From contig QKBC01000017.1 in assembly GCA_003246205.1 (NCBI GenBank), forward strand, positions 1 to 52,903: 52,903 nucleotides of DNA, in the 5' to 3' direction. This DNA comes from Flavobacterium haoranii. Lineage in GTDB: Bacteria; Bacteroidota; Bacteroidia; Flavobacteriales; Flavobacteriaceae. The notes beneath the pieces were generated by a model. That model saw nothing but the letters and a program-made list of their open reading frames with translations, was not told where the DNA came from and did no database searches. This document shows, piece by piece, positions 26,129 through 35,938 of the stretch (positions are counted from its first letter, which is position 1; the number at the start of each line of letters is the position of its first letter). The position numbers and the translations under genes are program-made.

Positions 26129-27329
26129 AAACGTATATATTATTGATGGTATCCGCACACCTATAGGAAATTTTGGAGGCGGATTATCACAAGTAAGAAC
26201 AGATGATTTAGCAGCTACTGTGATCAAAGAATTGGTTAGACGAAATCCTGAGATTCCCGTTGAAGAAATTGAAGACGTTATTTTAGGTTGTCACAATCAA
26301 GCAGGAGAAGACAACCGAAACGTAGCGCGTATGGCTTTATTATTAGCAGGTTTACCGTATACTATTCCGGGAGAAACGATCAACCGTTTGTGCTCTTCAG
26401 GGATGTCTTCTATCGTAAATGCAGCCCGAGCTATTGCTTGTGGTGATGGTGATATTTACATCGCCGGCGGGGTAGAACACATGACTCGTGGACCATTAGT
26501 GGTTTCTAAGCCGTCAAAAGCTTTTGGAACCGACTCTAAAATGGAAGATTCAAGCTTTGGATGGCGTTTTGTAAACCCAAAAATGAAAGAAATGTATGGT
26601 GTTGATCCTATGGGAATCACTGCTGAAAACTTAGTAGAGTTATACAATATTTCAAGGGAAGATCAGGATTTATTTTCTTATAATTCACAAATGAAAGCGG
26701 CTAAAGCACAAGAAAACGGAAGGTTAGCCAAAGAAATTATGACAGTCGAAATTCCACAGCGCAAAGGCGATGCCGTTCTTTTTGAAAAAGATGAGTTCGT
26801 CAGACCAAATACGACAACGGAAATATTAGCAAAGTTAAGACCAGCTTTCAAAAAAGACGGAACTGTAACAGCCGGTAATGCTTCCGGTTTAAATGATGGT
26901 GCAGCGGCAGTATTTTTAGCTTCTGAAGAAGCCGTAAAAAAATACAATTTAAAACCGATAGCTAAAATTGTGAGTTCTGGTGTTGTTGGTGTTGAACCGA
27001 GAATTATGGGAATTGGTCCGGTGGGAGCTTCTCATAAAGCGTTAAAAAGAGCTGGATTAGAACTAAAAGATATTGATGTTATTGAGTTAAACGAAGCTTT
27101 TGCTGCTCAAAGTTTAGCGTGTATCAGAGAATTTGGTTTAGCAGATGACGATGCCCGAATTAATCCAAATGGTGGTGCTATTGCCATTGGTCACCCACTG
27201 GGAATGTCGGGAACACGAATCGTTTACAGTGCGGCTTTAGAACTGCAAGAACAAAATAAAAAATATGCTTTGGCAACTATGTGTGTGGGCGTAGGACAAG
27301 GGTATGCTTTAATTTTAGAAAAAGTATAA
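26121..27329 (+). CDS. pcaF: 3-oxoadipyl-CoA thiolase
   Basis: This 402-residue thiolase cleaves 3-oxoadipyl-CoA with CoA to succinyl-CoA and acetyl-CoA, the last step of the pathway. The acyl-accepting Cys91 is in INRLCSSGM. The NEAFAAQ motif, the His of AIGHPLGMSG and the second Cys in MCVGVGQG complete the active site. The GVDPMGITAEN segment is common in the PcaF group. The ATG overlaps the FUSC-like gene. No clear terminator hairpin follows before the OmpH-like gene at 27422. Confidence 0.92.
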   Translation: MNKNVYIIDGIRTPIGNFGGGLSQVRTDDLAATVIKELVRRNPEIPVEEIEDVILGCHNQAGEDNRNVARMALLLAGLPYTIPGETINRLCSSGMSSIVNAARAIACGDGDIYIAGGVEHMTRGPLVVSKPSKAFGTDSKMEDSSFGWRFVNPKMKEMYGVDPMGITAENLVELYNISREDQDLFSYNSQMKAAKAQENGRLAKEIMTVEIPQRKGDAVLFEKDEFVRPNTTTEILAKLRPAFKKDGTVTAGNASGLNDGAAAVFLASEEAVKKYNLKPIAKIVSSGVVGVEPRIMGIGPVGASHKALKRAGLELKDIDVIELNEAFAAQSLACIREFGLADDDARINPNGGAIAIGHPLGMSGTRIVYSAALELQEQNKKYALATMCVGVGQGYALILEKV

Positions 27330-27421
27330 ATCGGTTTCTTCCGTTCAATTAAAAAAATAGAAGTTGGTAACTTGATAAGGAATTCTTATTTTTACCGCCA
27401 TAAAATTTTGAAGAACAACAA

Positions 27422-28009
27422 ATGAAAAAAGCATTTTTAATTTTAGGACTTGCAATTGCTATGATTTCTTGTAACAAACAAGAAAGTGCACCGGCTTATA
27501 AAACAGCGTACATTGACACAGCTGAACTTTTAGAAAAATATGAAAAGTTTAAAGATGAAGACGAAAAGTTCAAAGTAAAATCACAAGAAATGGGTCGTCC
27601 GTTGCAAGCAAAATTACAAGCTTTTCAAGACGAAGCAAACAACTTCCAACGCAATGCTCAAATTAAAGGAATGGCTTGGGCACAACAAAAAGGGGCTGAG
27701 TTACAACAACGTGAGCAACAATTAGCAATGGAGCAAGATGCTTTATTACGTCAAATTCAAGTTGAAAGCGACAGTATTCGTACAGGAATCATCAAATCGT
27801 TAAAAGACTATATCAAAGAATATGGTAAAAAAGAAGGGTACGATTACATCTATGGTACAGGCGATGCGGCAACCGTTTTATATGCTAAAGATAGCTATAA
27901 CATTACAGAAGCTGTTTTAAAATTGTTAAACGACGAGTTTAAAGGAACTCAAGGTAAAACAGAAGACAAAGCAGCAACTACTGAAACCAAAGAAGAAGGG
28001 AAAAAATAA
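27422..28009 (+). CDS. OmpH/Skp-family lipoprotein
   Basis: This 195-residue protein has a lipoprotein signal ending at the lipobox (LAIAMISC, Cys17). A long charged coiled-coil helix pair rich in Gln/Glu/Lys follows (about residues 35-120; QQKGAELQQREQQLAMEQ). Then come a short beta segment (YDYIYGTGDAATVLYAK) and a disordered Lys/Glu/Thr tail. This is the OmpH/Skp chaperone fold, in which trimers hold unfolded outer-membrane proteins. The lipid anchor differs from classical soluble Skp. It is outside the catabolic island and ends at a strong terminator. Confidence 0.85.
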   Translation: MKKAFLILGLAIAMISCNKQESAPAYKTAYIDTAELLEKYEKFKDEDEKFKVKSQEMGRPLQAKLQAFQDEANNFQRNAQIKGMAWAQQKGAELQQREQQLAMEQDALLRQIQVESDSIRTGIIKSLKDYIKEYGKKEGYDYIYGTGDAATVLYAKDSYNITEAVLKLLNDEFKGTQGKTEDKAATTETKEEGKK

Positions 28010-28030
28010 TTCTTCATTCAAATAAAAAGT

Positions 28031-28059
28031 AATCCCGTCAGCAATGGCGGGATTTTTTT
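28031..28059 (+). terminator. Intrinsic terminator after the OmpH-like gene
   Basis: AATCCCG (28031-28037) pairs with CGGGATT (28048-28054), followed by further Ts. Confidence 0.88.
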
Positions 28060-28100
28060 GTTTAATTTAGTTTATATCTTTGTCATTCAAAATACAAGCC

Positions 28101-30380
28101 ATGGAATTTTTATCAGCCGAAGCCAAGTACACCTTACAGTTTATCAATCAAACCAATACCTCTCTTTTCTTAACCGGAAAAGCCGGAACCGGAAAAACCA
28201 CTTTACTCAAAGAGATTATTGCCACCACACATAAAAACACGGTTGTTGTCGCGCCCACCGGAATCGCTGCGCTTAATGCAGGTGGAGTAACTGTTCATTC
28301 GTTGTTTCAGTTGCCCTTTGCCGCTTTTTTACCCAATCACGAGGAAAATTCCAATTTCTCGGGAAGCATAAAATTTGAAAGCCGCGCTACGCTAACGCGT
28401 CATTTTAAGATGAATGCAACCAAACGTTCCGTTATCAGAAATATGGAACTGCTTATCGTTGATGAGGTTTCTATGCTTCGCGCCGATGTTTTAGATGCTA
28501 TGGATTTTATGCTGCGAAAAGTACGCCAAAACGAACAAGCTTTTGGTGGCGTTCAGGTCTTGTTTATTGGCGATTTGTTGCAGTTGCCTCCGGTAGTAAA
28601 AAATGAAGAATGGCAAGTGTTGTGTAAATATTACCAAGGCATGTTTTTCTTTCATTCGCATGTCATTCAGCAGCATCCGTTGTTGTATATAGAGTTGGAA
28701 AAGATTTTTCGACAAACCGATAGCGAATTTATCGAAGTGCTGAATAATCTTCGCCAGAATAAAATTACGTCGAGCGATTTACAAGTGCTCAACCAATTTG
28801 TGCAACCTGATTTTGACCTCAAAAAGAACAAAGGTTACATCACGCTTACCACGCACAATGCAAAAGCGGATAGTATAAACCAACAGTCGTTGAAAGACTT
28901 AAAAGGGAAATCACATTCCTATTTTCCGGAACTTGTGGGCGAATTTCCCGAAAAGATTTTTCCTCTCGAAGGAAGATTAGAATTGAAAGTAGGTGCCCAA
29001 ATCATGTTTGTGAAAAACGATTTGAATTTTGAGAAGCAATATTTCAACGGGAAAATGGGCGTTATTCATTCGCTGTCCGAAAACGAAATTTTGGTTCACT
29101 TTCCCGAAGAAAATAAAACTATAGAAGTAGAAAAATACGAATGGCAAAACATTCGCTATAAAATCAACGAAAACACCAAAGAAGTGGAAGAAGAAGTCAT
29201 CGGAACTTTTGTCCACTACCCTATCAAGTTGGCTTGGGCCATTACCGTACACAAGAGTCAAGGCTTAACGTTTAACAAAGCCGCGCTTGATGTATCGCAA
29301 GCTTTTGCACCCGGACAAGCCTACGTTGCACTTTCGCGTTTGCGTTCGTTAAAAGGGCTTGTTTTGCTTGCTCCTATCCGTATGAACGGGATTTCTAGTG
29401 ACGAACAAGTGTTGGGTTACGCTGAAAATAAATCTTCCGAACAGGTTTTAGCAGCATCCTTGCAACAGGAAACCAAAAAGTTTTTGATGCAATCGATGCT
29501 CAAGTATTTCAATTTCAAAGCAGTAATACAAGAATGGCGCAATTTGGTGTTCAGTTTTAAAGCGGAAGCACCGAGATCGCCAAAATCCAAACACGATCAG
29601 TGGGCGAAAATGGCATTCGAAAAAATGACAGCTTTGGAAAATCCTTCTCAAAAATTTCAGGCGCAGTTGTATAAACTTTTTACTGCAGAACATCCTGATT
29701 TGGCTTTTATTCAAGAGCGTTGCCATGCAGCGTATGATTATTTTTTCAAGACTTTGGACGAAATTGTAGAAGATCTTTTGTTGAAAATTGAAGAAATAAA
29801 GCGAACCAAAAAAGTAAAAGCGTTTTACGAAGAGCTAACGGATTTGGAAGAACTTCAGATTACAGCCGTTTTAAATTTGAAAAAGGCGAAAAAGCTAATC
29901 GAAATTGTGGCGGAAGGCAAAGAAATCAAAAAAGAAAATTGGGTTACAACCGATGCTTCTGTTTATAAAATCAACAAATTGGTTACTGTTGCCGAGCGAT
30001 TTAGAAAAGAATTTGCTTCGTTATTGGATGAAGATTTTGACGACGATACTTCGTATTACGAAAAACCGAAAAAGAAAAAAGCAAAAGCGCCAAAGAAATC
30101 AACTATTGAAGAAACATTTGAACTTTGGCAACAAAATCTTTCGATTTCAGACATAGCTGAACAACGTAAATTGACCAACCAAACCATTTTGAATCACTTT
30201 TCAAAATTGATACAAATGGAAAAAGTACAACTTTCCGATATTTTACCGGAAGATAAAATTACCGAATTGCAAAAGGCTTTTAAAACCTATCAAAGTGAAA
30301 GTTTAAGCGAACTCAAAGAAGCGTATGGTGACCAATTTACGTGGGACGAATTGCGTTTATATAAAGCTTCGTTAGCCTAA
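28101..30380 (+). CDS. PIF1/RecD-like DNA helicase with C-terminal HTH
   Basis: The protein has about 759 residues. The ATG at 28101 is preferred over an in-frame TTG at 28080. Walker A is GKAGTGKTT (residues 26-34), Walker B LLIVDEVSML, and a late motif VHKSQGLTFNKA, all of the PIF1/RecD superfamily 1B. A central helicase core is followed by an HRDC-like/charged region and a Lys-rich linker (KKKKAKAPKK). The C-terminal helix-turn-helix resembles the RecQ-associated HTH_40 domain (LSISDIAEQRKLTNQTILNHF). It probably unwinds DNA 5' to 3', perhaps at G-quadruplexes or stalled forks. Its stop overlaps the convergent DoxX-like gene by 9 bases. Confidence 0.88.
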   Translation: MEFLSAEAKYTLQFINQTNTSLFLTGKAGTGKTTLLKEIIATTHKNTVVVAPTGIAALNAGGVTVHSLFQLPFAAFLPNHEENSNFSGSIKFESRATLTRHFKMNATKRSVIRNMELLIVDEVSMLRADVLDAMDFMLRKVRQNEQAFGGVQVLFIGDLLQLPPVVKNEEWQVLCKYYQGMFFFHSHVIQQHPLLYIELEKIFRQTDSEFIEVLNNLRQNKITSSDLQVLNQFVQPDFDLKKNKGYITLTTHNAKADSINQQSLKDLKGKSHSYFPELVGEFPEKIFPLEGRLELKVGAQIMFVKNDLNFEKQYFNGKMGVIHSLSENEILVHFPEENKTIEVEKYEWQNIRYKINENTKEVEEEVIGTFVHYPIKLAWAITVHKSQGLTFNKAALDVSQAFAPGQAYVALSRLRSLKGLVLLAPIRMNGISSDEQVLGYAENKSSEQVLAASLQQETKKFLMQSMLKYFNFKAVIQEWRNLVFSFKAEAPRSPKSKHDQWAKMAFEKMTALENPSQKFQAQLYKLFTAEHPDLAFIQERCHAAYDYFFKTLDEIVEDLLLKIEEIKRTKKVKAFYEELTDLEELQITAVLNLKKAKKLIEIVAEGKEIKKENWVTTDASVYKINKLVTVAERFRKEFASLLDEDFDDDTSYYEKPKKKKAKAPKKSTIEETFELWQQNLSISDIAEQRKLTNQTILNHFSKLIQMEKVQLSDILPEDKITELQKAFKTYQSESLSELKEAYGDQFTWDELRLYKASLA

Positions 30381-30758
30381 CCAATACACAACTAAAACTG
30401 CCGGAATGAAATAGATAACAATAGTTCGTGCGCCGTCATAATCTTTGGCAATGCGTTGTCCGAAAAGTAAAAACAAAAGCGTGATACACGATAAAATGGC
30501 ACCATAATAGCCTACAGTCGTTTTTGGTGTGTTGAATAACTCGATCACGCCCGAAACGCTCATCACGCCCGAACAAATTTCAAGAATTAAAATAACGAAT
30601 AGTGCTAATGGAACCTGATTGGCTAAAAAAGTGCCGTTAAAATGGCTTTTCAACCATTCCACATTGCCTTTCCAGTCTTTTATTTTATCATAACCCGATT
30701 GTAAAAAGGTTACGGCTAGTAAAATCAAAATTAAAATAGGTGCTGCTTGAGGAATCAT
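30372..30758 (-). CDS. DoxX-like small membrane protein
   Basis: This 128-residue protein has four predicted membrane segments (near residues 6-22, 48-68, 80-102 and 108-126) and the FLQSGYDKIKDW motif after the first, as in DoxX/DoxD-like proteins. Function in this group is poorly defined (redox or quinone-linked). It starts 3 bases after the holB stop, so it is probably co-transcribed with holB, and it converges with the helicase gene. Confidence 0.75.
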   Translation of the reverse strand: MIPQAAPILILILLAVTFLQSGYDKIKDWKGNVEWLKSHFNGTFLANQVPLALFVILILEICSGVMSVSGVIELFNTPKTTVGYYGAILSCITLLFLLFGQRIAKDYDGARTIVIYFIPAVLVVYWLG

Positions 30759-30760
30759 AG

Positions 30761-31909
30761 TTATTGTTTTTTATGAATAAGTCGAGTTAGTTTAATAGAT
30801 AAATCGGTTAGTATGATCTTGCTGTTTCCGTTGCGTTCAATGTGGTAAATAGCATCTTCGAGTTCTTTAAAAATGGGTAAAATATTACCACCATCTACAA
30901 AAGGCGCAAATTTTTGAAGTTCAAATTTTTCTGTTTTTGTTTCCAGGTAAACCAAAGGTTGAACTCCGTAATTTTGTAAAAGTGCCTGTCTGAAAAAATC
31001 GATGCAATAGTACAAAAATTGCTTTTGAACTTCGCGGCCAAGTCCGGCTATGGTTTCGCTCCACGAAATTAAACCTAAAATAGCGGCTGCATTTCCTTTG
31101 GCACGAAAAGCACTTCTAACCCAATCGATAAACCATTGTTCAAAAGGAAATTCGTCAGCATCACGATTAAATAAATGCAAGGCTTTATTGTAATTTCCGT
31201 TGGATTGATGCGCAATTTTGTAGGCCAAATTTTCTTCACAACCTTTGTGTTTTATTAATGATTGAGCAATCGAATTTTCGTCAACGGCTAAAAAATCAAT
31301 GACTTGACAACGCGATTGTATGGTTTGAAGAATCTCATCTTGATTTTCGGTAATGAGCAAAAAGATGGTTTTGGCAGGCGGTTCTTCAATGAGTTTTAGT
31401 AATTTATTGGAAGCCGCAGTATTCATTTTATCAGCCATCCAAATAATCATCACTTTGTAACCGCCTTCATAAGCTTTAAGTGCTAAGGCTTTGTTGATTT
31501 CGGTGGCTTCGTCTACTCCTATTTGCCCTTGTTTGTTTTGTACGCCAATTGACGTTAACCAATCGAAGAGATTTCCATAAGGATTTTCCATCACAAAGGA
31601 ACGCCATTGCGTTAAGTAACTGGCACTGGTTGCATTTTTCTTAACTTCTTCACTCGTGGTCACCGGATACACAAAATGCAAATCGGGATGTGACAGCTGA
31701 TTGAATTTTAAATTGCAAGCTTCATTCCCATTGTTGTTTTCACCTTTGTTTTGGCACAAAATATATTGCGCATAAGCAATAGCCATGGGTAAAGTTCCGC
31801 TGCCTTCGGGTCCCACAAAAAGTTGAGCATGCGGAATTCTTCCTAAGTTAGCAGTTCTAATTAGGTGATTTTTAATATGTTCTTGTCCTAAAACGTCTTG
31901 AAATAGCAT
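30761..31909 (-). CDS. holB: DNA polymerase III delta' subunit
   Basis: This 382-residue clamp-loader subunit of the replicative polymerase has an N-terminal AAA+ fold (DVLGQEHIKNHLIRTANLG, then HAQLFVGPEGSGT). The P-loop is altered to GPEGSGTL, fitting the known inability of delta' to hydrolyse ATP. The sensor/Arg-finger region is LIEEPPAKTIFLLIT with later QSRCQ. C-terminal helical collar domain follows. Length is normal. Upstream on the minus strand is a short gap to pgk, which is divergent. Confidence 0.92.
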   Translation of the reverse strand: MLFQDVLGQEHIKNHLIRTANLGRIPHAQLFVGPEGSGTLPMAIAYAQYILCQNKGENNNGNEACNLKFNQLSHPDLHFVYPVTTSEEVKKNATSASYLTQWRSFVMENPYGNLFDWLTSIGVQNKQGQIGVDEATEINKALALKAYEGGYKVMIIWMADKMNTAASNKLLKLIEEPPAKTIFLLITENQDEILQTIQSRCQVIDFLAVDENSIAQSLIKHKGCEENLAYKIAHQSNGNYNKALHLFNRDADEFPFEQWFIDWVRSAFRAKGNAAAILGLISWSETIAGLGREVQKQFLYYCIDFFRQALLQNYGVQPLVYLETKTEKFELQKFAPFVDGGNILPIFKELEDAIYHIERNGNSKIILTDLSIKLTRLIHKKQ

Positions 31910-32011
31910 ATCACAAACCTAATCAAAAAATGCTAAACCATAAATTTTAATTTTTGAAAATACGAAAACGATTCCGTTAAAAAAAATGGCAAATGTGACA
32001 TTTGTATTAAA

Positions 32012-32038
32012 TTTGTAGGTTACAATACTTTATATTTG
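32012..32038 (+). promoter_or_regulatory. Candidate pgk promoter
   Basis: TATATTTG (32031-32038) matches the -7 consensus exactly. TTTG at 32012-32015 is 15 bases upstream, shorter than the usual 17-23, so the -33 assignment is uncertain. It is 25 bases before the pgk ATG. Confidence 0.5.
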
Positions 32039-32063
32039 CAGGTATTCCAAAAATAAATATAAA

Positions 32064-33251
32064 ATGAAAACACTTAACGACTTTAATTTCAATAACAAGA
32101 AAGCAATTATCAGAGTAGACTTTAACGTTCCTTTAGATGAAAATTTTAATGTAACCGATGCTACTCGTATTGAGGCAGCTAAACCTACAATTGATAAAAT
32201 ATTGAATGATGGCGGAAGTGTAATTTTAATGAGTCACTTAGGTAGACCAAAAGGAGTTGAAGAAAAATATTCACTAAAACACATTGTTGCTAAAACAGAA
32301 GAAGTTTTAGGTAAAAAAGTAACTTTTGTTGACGATTGTATTGGTGAAAAAGTAGAGGCCGCTGTTGCTGCTATGCAATCAGGTGACATTATTTTATTGG
32401 AAAACCTTCGTTTTTATGCAGAAGAAGAAAAAGGAGATGTGGCTTTTGCTGAGAAATTAGCCAAGTTGGGTGATATTTATGTGAATGACGCCTTTGGTAC
32501 AGCGCACCGTGCGCATGCTTCTACAACAATTATTGCTCAATTTTTTAGCGATAAAAAATGCTTTGGTTATCTTTTAGCAAAAGAAATTGAAAGTATCAAT
32601 AAAGTATTAAATGATTCTGTTAAACCGGTAACGGCAATTTTAGGAGGAAGTAAAGTTTCATCAAAAATTACCATTATCGAAAATATTTTAGACAAAGTAA
32701 ACCACATGATTATTGGTGGTGGGATGACTTTTACTTTTGTCAAAGCTTTAGGTGGAAAAATAGGTGATTCCATTTGTGAAGATGACAAATTAGATTTAGC
32801 TATCGAAATTTTAAAGAAAGCAAAAGAAAAAGGGGTTCAGATTCATTTGCCTATTGATGTTGTAGCTGCGGATGCTTTTGCTAATGATGCAAATACACAA
32901 ATAGTAGATGTAAAACAAATTCCGGACGGATGGCAAGGTTTAGATGCCGGACCAAAATCGTTAGAGATTTTCAGACGCATTATTTTAGATTCAAAAACTA
33001 TTTTGTGGAACGGTCCTCTTGGTGTTTTTGAAATGGAATCTTTTGCTAAAGGAACTATTCAATTAGGTGAAGATATTGCAGAATCTACTAAAAACGGGGC
33101 ATTCTCGCTTGTTGGAGGTGGTGATAGTGTAGCTGCTGTAAAACAATTTGGTTTAGAAGATAAGATGAGTTATGTGTCTACCGGAGGAGGTGCTATGTTA
33201 GAGATGTTAGAAGGTAAAACATTACCCGGAATTGCTGCTATTTTAGAATAG
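32064..33251 (+). CDS. pgk: Phosphoglycerate kinase
   Basis: This 395-residue glycolytic enzyme transfers phosphate between 1,3-bisphosphoglycerate and ADP. The N-terminal domain has RVDFNVPLD and SHLGRPKG (substrate binding). The C-terminal domain has [20 protein letters not shown] and GGGDSVAAV (nucleotide binding). Length and motif order are normal. Transcribed alone or with the downstream transglycosylase 48 bases away; no terminator is evident between them. Confidence 0.98.
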   Translation: MKTLNDFNFNNKKAIIRVDFNVPLDENFNVTDATRIEAAKPTIDKILNDGGSVILMSHLGRPKGVEEKYSLKHIVAKTEEVLGKKVTFVDDCIGEKVEAAVAAMQSGDIILLENLRFYAEEEKGDVAFAEKLAKLGDIYVNDAFGTAHRAHASTTIIAQFFSDKKCFGYLLAKEIESINKVLNDSVKPVTAILGGSKVSSKITIIENILDKVNHMIIGGGMTFTFVKALGGKIGDSICEDDKLDLAIEILKKAKEKGVQIHLPIDVVAADAFANDANTQIVDVKQIPDGWQGLDAGPKSLEIFRRIILDSKTILWNGPLGVFEMESFAKGTIQLGEDIAESTKNGAFSLVGGGDSVAAVKQFGLEDKMSYVSTGGGAMLEMLEGKTLPGIAAILE

Positions 33252-33299
33252 AAAAATATTCCGTAAGTTTGTTTTGCTCCAAATTAAACAATACAAACG

Positions 33300-34796
33300 A
33301 TGAAAACAATAAAAATATCAGCTTTAATAGTGATGGTTTCGCTAAATGTTTTCTCACAAGAGAAGGAATTGACGGAACCTAATTTAGAGTTGCCTAAGCT
33401 GTCGTATTTAGACTCGCTAAAGAATACTTTTGTCAATCATAATACCAGTACGTGTATTGATGAACGTTGGATGGCGGAGCTGTCTAATGATGAGATATTT
33501 GAAGAAATGTTAACGGATGTAACCACTACCGATATCGATTCTACGGTAACATTTGATTTGCCAACCGATGTTCTGAAATCTCGTTTAGAAAAATTAGACG
33601 CAAAGTCTCCTTTCAATATTGAATATACGCCTGCTTTAGAAAATGTCATTAAGTCGTTTTTAAAAAACAGAAAAGGTTCTTTTGAACGGTTAATGGCTAT
33701 TTCAGAATATTATTTTCCGATGTTCGAAGAACATTTAGCGAAATACAATGTTCCGCTGGAAATTAAATATTTAGCCATTGTAGAATCGGCACTAAATCCG
33801 AAAGCGAGATCTCGTGTAGGTGCTACCGGTTTATGGCAGTTTATGTATCCTACCGGAAAACAATATAACTTAGAAGTGAATTCGTATGTTGATGAGCGCT
33901 ACGACCCGTTAAAGGCTACAGAAGCAGCATGTCAATATTTAACAAATCTATATGAAATTTTCGGGGATTGGAGTTTAGTACTAGCTTCGTATAACGCCGG
34001 ACCGGGTAATGTTTCTAAAGCGATTCGTCGTTCGGGAGGAAATCAAAATTATTGGAATATAAGACATAATTTACCAAGAGAAACAGCTAATTATGTTCCT
34101 GCTTTTATGGCTACTATGTATATTTATGAGTATCAAAAAGAACATGCTATAAAACCGAATAAAGCAACTGTAACTTATTTTGAAACCGATACGATTGCCG
34201 TTAAAAGGGAAATGACATTTCAGCAAATTTCAGACATTTTAGATATTTCAGTGGAACAGATCGAATTCTTAAATCCGATCTATAAAATCCAAGTTATTCC
34301 GTATTCAGCAGAAAAACCTCATTTTTTACGTTTGCCTAAGAACAAGATTGGTGTTTTTGTATCAAACGAAGAAAAGATTTATGCTTATATAGAGTATTTG
34401 GATGAACAAAAAGAAAAGATTTCGGTTACTAACACAGCATTGGCTAGTTCTAGCTCTGGAGGAAGTTTGATTTATCACAAAATTCGTTCCGGAGAAAGTA
34501 TTGGTTTAGTGGCGCAAAAATACAATACGTCTGTTTCTAATATTAAAAAATGGAATCATTTACGTAGTAATGTGATTCAAGCCGGAAAAACTTTAAAAAT
34601 TTATACAGGAGGTTCAGAATCTTCTTCAACCACTGTAAATAAAGGCAGTCGTGAATATTATACAGTACAAAGAGGAGACTCGTTATACTCTATTGCTCGA
34701 AAATTTCCGGGAGTTTCTGCCGAAAATTTGAAAAAGTGGAACGATATTAGCGGTGATAACATACAACCGGGAATGAAACTGAAAATAAACGGTTAA
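33300..34796 (+). CDS. mltD: Membrane-bound lytic murein transglycosylase, MltD-like, with two LysM domains
   Basis: This 498-residue exported protein has a signal peptide (residues 1-19). An N-terminal region of about 90 residues is followed by an SLT domain with the catalytic Glu162 (AIVESALNP) and GATGLWQFM. LASYNAGPGNVSKAI completes the family fold. Two C-terminal LysM modules (about residues 392-438 and 449-497) bind peptidoglycan; each has a VxxGxS/DSxxxIAxK-type core. It cleaves the glycan strand to give 1,6-anhydro-muropeptides. Followed 37 bases later by the DUF4837 gene, a neighbour pair I recall from Flavobacteria. Confidence 0.92.
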   Translation: MKTIKISALIVMVSLNVFSQEKELTEPNLELPKLSYLDSLKNTFVNHNTSTCIDERWMAELSNDEIFEEMLTDVTTTDIDSTVTFDLPTDVLKSRLEKLDAKSPFNIEYTPALENVIKSFLKNRKGSFERLMAISEYYFPMFEEHLAKYNVPLEIKYLAIVESALNPKARSRVGATGLWQFMYPTGKQYNLEVNSYVDERYDPLKATEAACQYLTNLYEIFGDWSLVLASYNAGPGNVSKAIRRSGGNQNYWNIRHNLPRETANYVPAFMATMYIYEYQKEHAIKPNKATVTYFETDTIAVKREMTFQQISDILDISVEQIEFLNPIYKIQVIPYSAEKPHFLRLPKNKIGVFVSNEEKIYAYIEYLDEQKEKISVTNTALASSSSGGSLIYHKIRSGESIGLVAQKYNTSVSNIKKWNHLRSNVIQAGKTLKIYTGGSESSSTTVNKGSREYYTVQRGDSLYSIARKFPGVSAENLKKWNDISGDNIQPGMKLKING

Positions 34797-34833
34797 TTTC
34801 GGGTAGTATATTGAATCCGTAAACTTGTAAAAA

Positions 34834-35811
34834 ATGAAGAAGTTTTTTGTAATTGTGGCGAGTGTATTCCTTTTATTTTCATGCGAAGAAAAACAGGATC
34901 AAAAATCGCTTCTTCCGGAATCTAACGGAAAGATTAATAATGTTTCAGTGGTCATTGATGAAAACTTGTGGAGTGGTGAAATAGGAGACTCTATTCGTAA
35001 AAAATTTGCTGCACCTGTTGACGCTTTGCCACAAGAAGAGCCTCTGTTTAACTTAAATCAGTATCCGATAAAGATTTTTGAAGGCATTATTCGTAAAAGC
35101 CGAAATATTATTATTGTTAATAAAGGAAATAAATCAGGTTTTGTGGAAAAAGACAATGAGTTTGCTAAACCACAGAAAGTTTTTTATTTGGTAGGTAAAA
35201 ACAACGAAGAACTTTTACAGTTAATTGAAGAAAAAACTCCTGAAATTATTAAGAGTATTAAAACTTCTGAAATTATCGAAAACCAACGAAGATTGAATAA
35301 ATCTTTAATTAGTGATAAAAAGATACAGGATCGATTCGGAATTAAACTTAATATCGGTTACGGTTACAAATACGATATGGTAAAAGATAAATTCTTATGG
35401 ATACGAAAAGAATTTTCTTCTGGTTATAATAGTATTTTGGTTTATGATGTGCCACTACATGAAATAGACAAAGACAGCAATACTATAGGCAATATTATAG
35501 CCATGCGTGATTCCATCGGAAAGCAGTTCATTCATGGAACTTTAGATAATACTTGGATGATTACGGAAGAGGCCTATGCTCCATATTTAATGAATACGAC
35601 TATTCAGGGTAGAAAAACATACGAAACCAAAGGAACTTGGGAATTGAAAAATGATTATATGGCCGGGCCATTTATCAATTATGCCATTCGCGACGAAAAA
35701 AACAATCGTTACCTGGTTTTAGAAGGATTTACCTATAATCCTTCTAAGTCAAAACGGGATTTGGTTTTTGAACTAGAAGCCATTATCAAATCAGTAAAAT
35801 TTTTGAAGTAA
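34834..35811 (+). CDS. DUF4837 family lipoprotein
   Basis: This 325-residue protein has a lipoprotein signal with lipobox LLFSCEE (Cys17), so it is probably anchored in a cell-envelope membrane. The body contains two related alpha/beta halves (NNVSVVIDENLWSGEIGDSIR, and GYGYKYDMVKDKFLWIRKE) as in DUF4837, a Bacteroidota family of unknown function. Its position after a transglycosylase suggests an envelope role. No catalytic motif is evident. Confidence 0.85.
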   Translation: MKKFFVIVASVFLLFSCEEKQDQKSLLPESNGKINNVSVVIDENLWSGEIGDSIRKKFAAPVDALPQEEPLFNLNQYPIKIFEGIIRKSRNIIIVNKGNKSGFVEKDNEFAKPQKVFYLVGKNNEELLQLIEEKTPEIIKSIKTSEIIENQRRLNKSLISDKKIQDRFGIKLNIGYGYKYDMVKDKFLWIRKEFSSGYNSILVYDVPLHEIDKDSNTIGNIIAMRDSIGKQFIHGTLDNTWMITEEAYAPYLMNTTIQGRKTYETKGTWELKNDYMAGPFINYAIRDEKNNRYLVLEGFTYNPSKSKRDLVFELEAIIKSVKFLK

Positions 35812-35827
35812 TATAAACAGCATTATA

Positions 35828-35915
35828 ATTGTCATTTCGAGCGAAGGGAGAAATCTTAGCCTAGCTAAATCTCATTTTTAAATTATGAGACTCCTCTTTT
35901 GGTCGAAGTGACAAT
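35828..35915. repeat. REP-like intergenic inverted repeat
   Basis: ATTGTCATTTCGA (35828-35840) pairs with TCGAAGTGACAAT (35903-35915) with one mismatch, enclosing about 62 bases with AGAAATC/GAGACTCC-type inner arms. The terminal GTCATTTCGAGCG motif is shared in part with the element at 10441. Elements of this kind are dispersed in flavobacterial genomes. It lies in the gap between the DUF4837 and acetyltransferase genes. Confidence 0.7.
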
Positions 35916-35938
35916 TTTTGGTATTAGATATTTTTTGA

